Translations under genes and position numbers: made by a program | Notes under the pieces: generated by a model | Seen by the model: only the letters and a program-made list of their open reading frames with translations | What the model was told of the DNA's origin: nothing | Databases searched by the model: none | Source: Clostridiales bacterium | GTDB lineage: Bacteria; Bacillota; Clostridia; Christensenellales; Aristaeellaceae | Direction: 5' to 3' | NCBI GenBank assembly: GCA_012517815.1 | Contig: JAAYUF010000128.1 | Location: forward strand, 1-64,000 | DNA: 64,000 nucleotides | Shown here: positions 43,970 through 51,915 of the stretch, one piece after another | How positions within the stretch are numbered: the stretch's first letter is position 1 | Layout: the number at the start of each line of letters is the position of its first letter

Positions 43970-45841
43970 ATGACAAACCAAAGGCGAAAATCCCTGTACC
44001 TGCTGATGAAAGGCAACCTTCTGCGCTATATCGGCGCCGTCGCCGCCATGGTGATGGGCGTGCTCATCGGGTTTGTGGCCCCGCTGATGCTGGCCGGCAC
44101 CATCGACGCGCTGGTCAACGCCGCCGCCGGCAACACGGCCGCCGCGGTCACCCTGCCGGGGCCCGCGGGCGCGTGGTTCATGGCCCGGGGCGGCGTGCCC
44201 TACCTGCTTTCCCACCTGTGGATCGTGGCGGCGGCGCTCATCGCCCTGCACGCCGTGGGCGGGTGCTTCCAGTACCTGCGCGGGCGCTGGACGGCGCAGG
44301 CCAGCGAGCGCTTCTGCCAGACGCTTCGGGAGCGGCTCTACGGCCACCTGCAGCGCCTGAGCTACGAGTACCACGTCAAGGCCCAGACCGGCGACCTGGT
44401 GCAGCGCTGCACCTCGGACGTGGATACCATCCGCGGTTTCCTGGCCACCCAGTTGGTGGAAATCTTCCGCTCGGTGGCGATGGTTGCGGTCGCGCTCACG
44501 GTGCTGCTGGGCATCAACGTGCGCATGACGCTCTACTCGATGATCCTCGTGCCCCCGCTGTTCCTGTTCGCGTTCACGTTTTTCAACCAGGTGCGCAAGA
44601 GCTTCCAGAAGGCCGACGAGGCCGAGGGCAAGCTCAGCGCCGTGCTGCAGGAAAACCTGACCGGCGTGCGCGTGGTGCGCGCGTTTGGGCGCGCAAAGTT
44701 CGAGGAGGAAAAGTTTCAGGCCGCCAATGACGATTACTTCCGCAAATCCGCCCGGCTGCTCAGGCTGCTGTCCGTCTACTGGAGCGGCTCGGACGCCATG
44801 TCCATGATCCAGACGGGCGTGGCCGTGGTGTGCGGCGTGGTGCTGGTGGTCACCTCCCCAGGGGAACTGACCATCGGGCAGATGGTGGTATTCGTAAGCT
44901 ACATCTCCATGCTGCTGTGGCCCATCCGGGAACTGGGGCGGCTGCTTTCCGACCTGGGCAAGGCGCTGGTGTCCTTCGGGCGCGTCAGCGAGATTCTGGA
45001 AGCCCCGGCCGAAACCGACGGGCCCGACGCGGGCGATTACCCGCTGGACGGGATCATCGAGTTTAAGCATGTCGGCTTCGCCTACGAGGAGGGGCACGAC
45101 ATCCTCCGGGATATCAATCTCACGGTGCAGCCGGGCCAGACCGTGGCGATCCTGGGCGCGACCGGCAGCGGGAAGTCCACGCTCATGCACCTGTTGCAGC
45201 GCCTGTACGACGCGACCCGCGGGGAAATCCTCGTGGGCGGGGTGGACATCCGGCGCATCCGCAAGGCGCACCTGCGCGCCCGCATCGGGCTGGTGCTGCA
45301 GGAGCCGTTCCTCTATTCCCGCAGCCTGAAGGGCAACATCGGCATCGCCAAGGCCCGGTGCACCGAGGAAGAAGTCACCGCCGCCGCGCAGGCCGCGTGC
45401 GCCCACGAGTTCATCCAGAACTTCGAGCAGGGCTACGAAACCATGGTGGGCGAGCGCGGCGTCACCCTCTCCGGCGGGCAGAAGCAGCGCGTGGCCATCG
45501 CGCGCACGCTGCTCAAGGAAAACGATATTCTGATCTTTGACGATTCCCTGTCCGCGGTGGATACGGAAACCGACCGCGCCATCCGCGAGGCGCTCCGGCA
45601 GGAGCGCGCCGGGGGCGCGCGCCACGCCACCACGTTTATCATCTCCCACCGGCTGACGACCCTGGCCGAAGCCGACGTGATCGCCGTGCTCCAGCACGGG
45701 GAGATCGTCGAGCTGGGCTCCCACCGGCAGCTGATCGCCCGCGAGGGCCTCTACCGGCGCATTTACCAGATTCAGTCCGCCCTGGAGGACGAAATGAAGG
45801 ACGGCCAAAACCCAGAAGGGATGAACGCCCGTGCAGTATAA
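43970..45841 (+). CDS. ABC exporter subunit, degenerate-site half (BmrC-like)
   Basis: A 623-residue half-transporter: six membrane segments (about 20-330) and a nucleotide-binding domain (about 360-600). Walker A is GATGSGKST, the signature LSGGQKQR, and Walker B ends IFDDS, with Asp in place of the catalytic Glu. That is the degenerate half of asymmetric exporters such as BmrC/BmrD and TM287/TM288. GGAGG lies just upstream of the ATG at 43970, directly after the attenuator. The partner gene overlaps its end by 11 bp. Confidence 0.93.
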   Translation: MTNQRRKSLYLLMKGNLLRYIGAVAAMVMGVLIGFVAPLMLAGTIDALVNAAAGNTAAAVTLPGPAGAWFMARGGVPYLLSHLWIVAAALIALHAVGGCFQYLRGRWTAQASERFCQTLRERLYGHLQRLSYEYHVKAQTGDLVQRCTSDVDTIRGFLATQLVEIFRSVAMVAVALTVLLGINVRMTLYSMILVPPLFLFAFTFFNQVRKSFQKADEAEGKLSAVLQENLTGVRVVRAFGRAKFEEEKFQAANDDYFRKSARLLRLLSVYWSGSDAMSMIQTGVAVVCGVVLVVTSPGELTIGQMVVFVSYISMLLWPIRELGRLLSDLGKALVSFGRVSEILEAPAETDGPDAGDYPLDGIIEFKHVGFAYEEGHDILRDINLTVQPGQTVAILGATGSGKSTLMHLLQRLYDATRGEILVGGVDIRRIRKAHLRARIGLVLQEPFLYSRSLKGNIGIAKARCTEEEVTAAAQAACAHEFIQNFEQGYETMVGERGVTLSGGQKQRVAIARTLLKENDILIFDDSLSAVDTETDRAIREALRQERAGGARHATTFIISHRLTTLAEADVIAVLQHGEIVELGSHRQLIAREGLYRRIYQIQSALEDEMKDGQNPEGMNARAV

Positions 45842-47666
45842 CGAGGAACAGGACTACACCAAACGGTTTGACGTCGGAGTCTGGAAAAAGATCCTGCGCA
45901 TCGCCAAGCCCTTCCACCGGCACCTGATCGCCATCGTGGCGCTGATGTCGTTCACGGCGGTGTTTGACATCTCCTTCCCGCTGCTCAACCGGCAGGCGAT
46001 CGACCGGCTGGCGGCCGGGGGCACGCTTGCGGGCCTTGGCGGCTTCATCGCCCTGTACGCGGGGATGATCGTGGGGCTTTCCACGTGCATTCTGGTGTTC
46101 ATCAACTTAAGCGGGGCCGTGGAAATCGGCCTGTGCCGGCTGATTCGCAACATCGGCTTCAAGCGCCTGCAGGAACTGCCCTTCTCCTTCTACGATAAAA
46201 CCCCCGTGGGCTACCTGATCGCCCGCCTGACCGGCGACACCCAGCGCCTGGGCGATACGGTCGGCTGGGGGCTGATGGACTTCATGTGGTCGCTGGCGTA
46301 CATCGTGATCGTATCGGTGACGATGCTCCTGATCAACTGGAAGCTCGCGCTGATCGTGCTGGCCGCCGTGCCGGTGATCGCCGCGGTGGCGATGGTGTTT
46401 CAGATGAAGATCCTCTCCGGCTACCGCGAGGTGCGAAAGATCAACAGCAAGATTACCGGCGCGTTCAACGAGGGCATCATGGGCGCGCAAACCACCAAGA
46501 CCCTCGTGCGGGAGGAGGCCAACGAGGCCGAGTTCCGCGAGCTGACCACCGCCATGCGGCGCTCCTCGGTGCGTGCGGCGCTCACCTCCGCCACCTTCCT
46601 GCCCATTGTGGTTTCGCTGGGCGGGTTTGCCACGGCGCTGGTGCTTTCCCGCGGCGGCTACGAGGTGTCCGTGCTGGGCACGGCCTCCATCGGGACGCTG
46701 ACGGCCTTCATGAGCTACGCCACGCAGATCTTCGAGCCCATTACCAACATCGCCCGCCGGTTTGCGGAGATGCAGCAGGCGCAGGCCGCGGCCGAGCGCG
46801 TGGTGTCGCTTTTGGAAACCGTGCCCGAAATTGCCGATACGCCCGAGGTGCTGGCCGAGTACGGCGACAGCTTCCACCCAAAAAAAGAAAACTGGCCGAA
46901 AATCCACGGGGATATCAGCTTCCGGCATGTTTCCTTCCAGTACGGCGGCGGCGGCGAAGAAGTGCTCAGGGATTTCAACCTGGAGGTGAAGGCCGGGCAG
47001 AGCATCGCGATCGTTGGGGAAACCGGCAGCGGCAAATCCACCATCGTCAACCTCCTGTGCCGGTTTTACGAACCCACGGAGGGCGAAATCCTCATCGACG
47101 GCGTGGATTACCGCAAGCGCTCCCAGCTTTGGCTGCAATCCAACCTGGGGTACGTATTGCAAACGCCGCACCTGTTTTCCGGCACCGTGCGGGAGAACAT
47201 CCGCTACGGGCGGCTGGAGGCGACCGATGAGGAAGTGGAGGCCGCGGCCCGGCTGGTGAACGCCGAAATGTTCATCCGCACGCTGGACAAGGGCTACGAT
47301 ACCGACGTGGGCGAGGGCGGCAACCTCCTCTCCACGGGGCAGAAGCAGCTGATCTCCTTCGCGCGCGCGATGATCGCCAACCCGGCCCTGTTTATTTTGG
47401 ACGAGGCGACCAGCTCGGTGGATACCGAAACCGAGCAGAAGATCCAGCGGGCGATCAACACGGCGCTAACGGGGCGCACCAGCTTCATCATCGCGCACCG
47501 GCTGTCCACCATCCGCAACGCCGACCGGATTCTGGTGCTGCATCAGGGGGAGATCATCCAATCCGGCACGCACCGGGAGCTGTTGGCCAGCAAGGGCGTC
47601 TACCATAACCTGTACACCAACCAGTTCCGCGACGAACAGGAGCGCTCGATTCTTTCGGAAGCGTAA
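45831..47666 (+). CDS. ABC exporter subunit, catalytic half (BmrD-like)
   Basis: A 611-residue half-transporter with six membrane segments and a nucleotide-binding domain. Walker A is GETGSGKST, Walker B FILDEATSSVD with the normal catalytic Glu, but the signature is LSTGQKQ rather than LSGGQ. With its partner this gives one active and one degenerate ATP site, as in known heterodimeric multidrug exporters. The start is GTG, with AGAAGGG 10 bp upstream, inside the end of the previous gene. The substrate is unknown; the leader suggests ribosome-targeting drugs. Confidence 0.93.
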   Translation: MQYNEEQDYTKRFDVGVWKKILRIAKPFHRHLIAIVALMSFTAVFDISFPLLNRQAIDRLAAGGTLAGLGGFIALYAGMIVGLSTCILVFINLSGAVEIGLCRLIRNIGFKRLQELPFSFYDKTPVGYLIARLTGDTQRLGDTVGWGLMDFMWSLAYIVIVSVTMLLINWKLALIVLAAVPVIAAVAMVFQMKILSGYREVRKINSKITGAFNEGIMGAQTTKTLVREEANEAEFRELTTAMRRSSVRAALTSATFLPIVVSLGGFATALVLSRGGYEVSVLGTASIGTLTAFMSYATQIFEPITNIARRFAEMQQAQAAAERVVSLLETVPEIADTPEVLAEYGDSFHPKKENWPKIHGDISFRHVSFQYGGGGEEVLRDFNLEVKAGQSIAIVGETGSGKSTIVNLLCRFYEPTEGEILIDGVDYRKRSQLWLQSNLGYVLQTPHLFSGTVRENIRYGRLEATDEEVEAAARLVNAEMFIRTLDKGYDTDVGEGGNLLSTGQKQLISFARAMIANPALFILDEATSSVDTETEQKIQRAINTALTGRTSFIIAHRLSTIRNADRILVLHQGEIIQSGTHRELLASKGVYHNLYTNQFRDEQERSILSEA

Positions 47667-47856
47667 AAATGGCAGGAGCGGGGGCTGGCCGCCTTCCAGC
47701 CCATTGCCACGGCGGCGCAGGATGCCTCAGAAGCAGAGAAAAGGTGAAAATCGCTCATTTGGGGAACGGATCAGGCGCTTCCCGAAAGGATGGCCGTTCG
47801 GTAACCGCAGAAAAAGGCGCAGCCAACAAGTATTAGTCTCAGGAGAGTGATAACGG

Positions 47857-48183
47857 ATGGATGGCTTTGCTCAATGGGTAGAGCGCGTGAAGCAGGAGGC
47901 GAAGCGGCACGGGCGCGTATTTTTACTGGAGTGCTTCGAGGGTAACGAGCGAGACGACACGCGATATGCCGACGGCCTCGAGGTGCAGGATTTGTCGGGC
48001 TTCTTACTCACCGCCCAACAGGCCGAAACGTATCAGCAAAGAATCCACGAAAAACGGTTGCGACAAGGCGATCTGCCAGATGTTGACTTCGTGTTTGTAA
48101 CCTGGGAGATGGCCGGTGATACCTTGGAGATATTCTTCGAGCGAGCCAGGCTGTTTGCGGCGCCCGTACGCATGACGTTATAA
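47857..48183 (+). CDS. hypothetical protein, 108 residues
   Basis: No family recognised. The protein is soluble with mixed charge (WVERVKQEAKRHGRVFLLEC, LEVQDLSGFLLTAQQAETYQ, FVFVTWEMAGDTLEIFFERA) and no membrane segment. AGGAGAG lies about 10 bp before the ATG. Base composition is less GC-rich than the ribosomal operon that follows. It is 190 bp after the exporter genes and is followed by a copy of the dispersed 3' element. Confidence 0.7.
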   Translation: MDGFAQWVERVKQEAKRHGRVFLLECFEGNERDDTRYADGLEVQDLSGFLLTAQQAETYQQRIHEKRLRQGDLPDVDFVFVTWEMAGDTLEIFFERARLFAAPVRMTL

Positions 48184-48243
48184 ACGACTGCCTCTTGAAC
48201 GTTCCGGCATCCCGCTTTGCGGAGCGCACAGACTGGCGATCAA

Positions 48244-48330
48244 ACGCCGCCGCGGCATGTAGCCAAAGCGAGCGAACAGCCCGAAGCGGCTATGAGGCGA
48301 GCGGCACGACGCATTGCAGGGGTTCGCCGA
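48244..48330 (+). repeat. dispersed 3' element, copy 4 (sense to the 108-residue gene)
   Basis: Matches the pfkA copy over CCGCGGCATGT, then GCGAGCGAACAGCCCGAAG, GCTATGAGGCGAGCGGCACG and CGCATTGCA. The 5' third of the element is missing. Confidence 0.78.
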
Positions 48331-48384
48331 CAGCTTGAGGCCGCGCACAGCCTCATTCTGTCCATGACTGTCCAACTTCCTCCC

Positions 48385-48432
48385 AGCCGCCCGAAGCCCG
48401 GCTTTCAGCCGGTGTTCAGGGCGGCTTTCTTG
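48385..48432 (+). terminator. terminator after the fourth 3' element
   Basis: AGCCGCCC and GGGCGGCT enclose an inner CCGGC-TTTCA-GCCGG stem; TTTCTTG follows. Confidence 0.6.
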
Positions 48433-48571
48433 TGCTGCAATGCAAAACAGCAGCATGTTCAGCCACAGGAAAGCCCAAGCCACGCGCCGACGCCTGCCAT
48501 TTTGCGATACACTTGATTCAGGCGAAACAGATATGCCGGCAAGTACCTTCCCGCCTGTCAACCAAAACGCC

Positions 48572-48600
48572 TTGACACCCGCGCCTCCCTGTGCTATACT
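48572..48600 (+). promoter_or_regulatory. promoter of the ylxM-ffh operon
   Basis: Consensus TTGACA (48572-48577), 17 bp spacer, TATACT (48595-48600) with an extended TGC. Confidence 0.85.
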
Positions 48601-48653
48601 GCCAACGCTGTCAACCGATTGTACCTGACAGCGCCGGAAAGGGGGCGCGCCCC

Positions 48654-49034
48654 ATGGCCGATGCCGAATCCACCGAACGGCGGCTTTTGGAAAACGTGGA
48701 GTTGGGCACGCTGCTGGCCTGTTACGGCGGGCTTTTGACGGAAAAACAGCGCGAGGCGCTTCGGCTGCACTGCGGGGAGGACCTCTCCCTTACGGAAATC
48801 GCGGACGCGATGAGCGTCAGCCGGCAAAACGTGCACGAGCTGATCACCCGCTCGCAGGAGAAGCTGCGCCGCTACGAGCGCGCGCTGCACCTGGCGGGGC
48901 AGGCGCAAAGCACGCGCCAGGGCCTGAGCGGAGCGATCGCCGCGCTGGACGCGGGCCGCGTGGCCGAAAGCCGCCGGATGCTGACCCGCCTGCTTACCGC
49001 ACTGGACGAGGAGGAACCATCCGATGGCGTTTGA
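48654..49034 (+). CDS. ylxM: YlxM/p13-like helix-turn-helix protein
   Basis: A 126-residue protein of the UPF0122 family, which accompanies ffh in Bacillota and is thought to influence SRP. LLTEKQREALRLHCGEDLSL and the helix-turn-helix LTEIADAMSVSRQNVHELI resemble a sigma-factor region 4. AAAGGGGG lies about 9 bp before the ATG at 48654. It overlaps ffh by 11 bp, so the two are translationally coupled. Confidence 0.9.
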   Translation: MADAESTERRLLENVELGTLLACYGGLLTEKQREALRLHCGEDLSLTEIADAMSVSRQNVHELITRSQEKLRRYERALHLAGQAQSTRQGLSGAIAALDAGRVAESRRMLTRLLTALDEEEPSDGV

Positions 49035-50343
49035 GGGCCTGAGCCAAAAACTGACGGCGGCGCTGCAAAAGCTCTCCGGCCGCGGAAAACTGACCGAGCA
49101 ATCCGTGAAGGAAGGCGTGCGCGAGGTGCGCGTGGCCCTGCTGGAGGCGGACGTCAACTATCTGGTGGTCAAGGATTTTTGCAAGCGCATCGCCGAACGG
49201 TGCGTGGGCACGCAGGTGATGGAAAGCCTGACCCCCGGCCAGCAGGTGATCAAGATTGTGGCCGAGGAAATGACCGAGCTGATGGGCGCGCAGAACGCGC
49301 GGCTCACGTGGAGCTCCAGCGTGCCTACCATATATATGCTGTGCGGCCTGCAGGGCGCCGGTAAAACCACCATGGCGGCCAAGCTGGCCAACTACCTGCA
49401 AAAAACCGGCAAAAAGCCGATCTTAGCCGCGTGCGACATCTACCGCCCCGCCGCCATCAAGCAGTTGCAGGTGGTGGGCGCGCAGGTGAACATCCCGGTG
49501 TATGAGCGCAGCACGCAGGACCCGGTGAAAACCGCGGTGGAAGCCGTGGAATACGCCCGCGACCACGGCCGGGACGTGCTGATCATCGATACCGCCGGCC
49601 GCCTGCACATCGACGAGGAGCTGATGGACGAGCTCCGCCGCATCAAGGAAAAGGTGAAGCCCCAGGAGATCCTCTTCGTGGTGGACGCGATGACCGGCCA
49701 GGACGCCGTAACCGTCGCCAAGACTTTCGACGAAAAGCTGGGCATCAACGGCGTGATCCTGACCAAGCTGGACGGCGACACCCGCGGCGGCGCGGCGCTG
49801 TCCGTCAAGGCGGTGGTGGGCAAGCCCATCAAGTTCAGCGGCACCGGCGAAAAACTGGCCGATATCGAACCCTTCCACCCCGACCGCATGGCCCGGCGAA
49901 TCCTCGGCATGGGCGACGTGCTCACCCTGATTGAGAAGGCGCAGGAAAGCGTGGACGTGGCCGCCGCGGAAAAGCTCGCGCGCCGCGGCCCCTCCGAGCT
50001 GACTCTGGACGATTTTCTGGCCCAGATGCAGCAGATGAAGAAGATGGGCGGCATCCGCAGCATGCTTTCAATGCTGCCGGGCGCCGGCAAGCTGGGCGAC
50101 ATCGACGTAAGCGACGACGCGCTCAAGAAGCCCGAAGCCATCATCCGCTCGATGACCGCGCGGGAACGCCGCAACCCGGGCATCCTCAACGCCAGCCGTC
50201 GCAAGCGGATCGCCGCGGGCAGCGGCACCACCGTGCAGGACGTCAACAGCCTGATGCGCCAGTTCGAGCAGGCGCGGGACATGATGAAGCGCATGATGGG
50301 CAACAAGGGCATGGCCCGCAAAATGATGCGCAACTTCAAGTAA
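49024..50343 (+). CDS. ffh: signal recognition particle GTPase
   Basis: The 439-residue SRP54 homologue that binds SRP RNA and delivers ribosomes making membrane or secreted proteins to FtsY. N domain (1-95), G domain with G1 loop GLQGAGKTT (108-116), DTAGRLHIDEEL and TKLDGDTRGGAALS, then the Met-rich M domain (about 300-439) ending MGNKGMARKMMRNFK. GGAGG lies 8 bp before the ATG. Confidence 0.97.
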   Translation: MAFEGLSQKLTAALQKLSGRGKLTEQSVKEGVREVRVALLEADVNYLVVKDFCKRIAERCVGTQVMESLTPGQQVIKIVAEEMTELMGAQNARLTWSSSVPTIYMLCGLQGAGKTTMAAKLANYLQKTGKKPILAACDIYRPAAIKQLQVVGAQVNIPVYERSTQDPVKTAVEAVEYARDHGRDVLIIDTAGRLHIDEELMDELRRIKEKVKPQEILFVVDAMTGQDAVTVAKTFDEKLGINGVILTKLDGDTRGGAALSVKAVVGKPIKFSGTGEKLADIEPFHPDRMARRILGMGDVLTLIEKAQESVDVAAAEKLARRGPSELTLDDFLAQMQQMKKMGGIRSMLSMLPGAGKLGDIDVSDDALKKPEAIIRSMTARERRNPGILNASRRKRIAAGSGTTVQDVNSLMRQFEQARDMMKRMMGNKGMARKMMRNFK

Positions 50344-50399
50344 TCCACCCCTCGCCATCACCCTGCCGCGGCTCCCCCTCCCCGCCGCGTCCCCTACCC

Positions 50400-50670
50400 C
50401 CGTCCGTCCCCCTCCCCCGGGGAAGGTTGGGAAGGGGACTGCAGTCCCCGTCCCAAAGGGCGCGTTTCGCGCCCAAGTCCCCGTCCCAAAGGGCGCGTAT
50501 GCGCCCGCCACCCCCGTCCGTCCTTCCCCCCCGGGGAAGGTTGGGAAGGGGACCGCAGTCCCTTTCCCAAAGGGCGCGTATGCGCCCGCCACCCCCGTCC
50601 GTCCTTCCCCCCCGGGGAAGGTTGGGAAGGGGACCGCAGTCCCTTTCCCAAAGGGCGCGTTTCGCGCCCG
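50400..50670 (+). repeat. 81 bp repeat with internal hairpins, three copies, inside the ffh operon
   Basis: The marker GGGGAAGGTTGGGAAGGGGA lies at 50419, 50533 and 50614; the first unit carries an extra partial block. Each unit contains two palindromes, GGGGACTGCAGTCCCC (or a variant) and GGGCGCGTATGCGCCC (or GGGCGCGTTTCGCGCCC). The repeats fill the ffh-rpsP gap, which is normally short. Confidence 0.88.
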
Positions 50671-50727
50671 CGTCCGTCACAGCAGTGATTGACATAGAAA
50701 CTCAAAGATATCAGGAGGAAGAACAAC

Positions 50728-50973
50728 ATGGTAAAAATGCGCTTGAAGAGAATGGGCATGAAAAAGAAACCTTTCTACCGCGTGGTGATCGCGGACATCA
50801 CCAGCCCCCGCGACGGCCGCAACATCGCCGAGATCGGCTTCTACGATCCCATGACCGAGCCGGCCACCATCAAAATCGACGCGGAAGCCGCCAAGAAATG
50901 GCTGGGCTTCGGCGCGCAGCCGACCGACACCGTTCGTACGCTGCTTAAGAAGAGCGGCATCCTCGAGGGCTGA
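50728..50973 (+). CDS. rpsP: 30S ribosomal protein S16
   Basis: 81 residues, full length. The start [20 protein letters not shown], the [13 protein letters not shown] core and the end are standard for bS16. CAGGAGG lies 9 bp before the ATG. khpA begins 4 bp after its stop. Confidence 0.97.
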   Translation: MVKMRLKRMGMKKKPFYRVVIADITSPRDGRNIAEIGFYDPMTEPATIKIDAEAAKKWLGFGAQPTDTVRTLLKKSGILEG

Positions 50974-50977
50974 GCTC

Positions 50978-51205
50978 ATGAAAGAGCTGGTGAAGTTCAT
51001 CGCCCAGTCGCTTGTGGATAACAAGGACGCCGTCACCGTGGAGGAGACGGTCGGGCCGGAAGCCACCATTCTGGAGCTGCATGTCGCGCCGGAAGACATG
51101 GGCAAGGTGATCGGCAAACAGGGACGCATCGCCAAAGCGATCCGCGCGGTGGTGCGCGCCGCCACGGCCAAGAACCAGAAGCCGGTCTTTGTGGAGATTC
51201 AATAA
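50978..51205 (+). CDS. khpA: KH-domain RNA-binding protein KhpA (YlqC)
   Basis: A 75-residue single KH domain with the RNA-binding loop GKVIGKQGRIAKAIR. KhpA pairs with KhpB/EloR in Gram-positive bacteria and affects cell division and mRNA fate. The position between rpsP and rimM is the usual one. A start close to the rpsP stop implies coupling. Confidence 0.95.
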   Translation: MKELVKFIAQSLVDNKDAVTVEETVGPEATILELHVAPEDMGKVIGKQGRIAKAIRAVVRAATAKNQKPVFVEIQ

Positions 51206-51226
51206 TCCATGCCGCCACGGGGGGCG

Positions 51227-51270
51227 ATGGCAACGCGCGCCGGCCGAACGGGCCGGGGCGGCGTTGCCAT
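51227..51270 (+). other. strong hairpin between khpA and rimM
   Basis: ATGGCAACGC and GCGTTGCCAT make a perfect 10 bp outer stem around an inner CGGCC/GGCCG stem. There is no T-run, so it may be an RNA-processing or stability element rather than a terminator. Confidence 0.55.
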
Positions 51271-51369
51271 GTTCCCCGGACGGCGCAGGCGCGGCACGCC
51301 GGGAACAGGCCCCGGCAGCCGCGCCTGTTTGCGCCCGCGGCCAAGGCCGATTCCGAAAGGAGCCAACCC

Positions 51370-51915
51370 ATGCTGCAACCCTACCTGATGCTGGGCACGA
51401 TTACAAAACCCCAGGGCGTGCACGGCGAAGTGAAGCTGCGCCACGAAACCGGCGACCCCGCGCGCTTTGATGCGCTGACAACCGTCTATTTCAAGGAAGG
51501 CGACGCCTACCGGCCCGTCCGCGTGCTGGCGGCCCGCGCCGTCGGTCCGGACGCCTACCTGACGCTGGAAGGCGTGGACACCCGCGAGGCCGCGGAGGCG
51601 CTGCGGGGCCGCGAGGCGTATGTGGACCGCGCCCACGCGCGGCCGCTATGCGAGGGCGAAGTGTTCATCGCCGATTTGCTGGGCCTGACCGCCACCGATA
51701 CCGAGGGCCGCGCGGTGGGGACGCTTGCGGACGTGCTGCAAAGCGGCGGCACCGACGTGCTGGTGTTCCAAACCCCGCGCGGCACGATGATGGCGCCTTT
51801 CCTCAAGCGGCTGGTGGCGGAACTGGACCCCGCGGCCGGCCGGATGGTGCTGCGCGCGGACGTGCTTGCGGAGGTGGCGCTGTATGAGGATCGCGATTCT
51901 CACGATCTTCCCTGA
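51370..51915 (+). CDS. rimM: 16S rRNA processing protein RimM
   Basis: A 181-residue 30S maturation factor that binds S19. The N-terminal domain starts YLMLGTITKPQGVHGEVKLR. The C-terminal PRC-barrel domain holds VFIADLLGLTATDTEGRAVG and the end TMMAPFLKRLV. GAAAGGAG lies 8 bp before the ATG. It overlaps trmD by 32 bp. Confidence 0.95.
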   Translation: MLQPYLMLGTITKPQGVHGEVKLRHETGDPARFDALTTVYFKEGDAYRPVRVLAARAVGPDAYLTLEGVDTREAAEALRGREAYVDRAHARPLCEGEVFIADLLGLTATDTEGRAVGTLADVLQSGGTDVLVFQTPRGTMMAPFLKRLVAELDPAAGRMVLRADVLAEVALYEDRDSHDLP

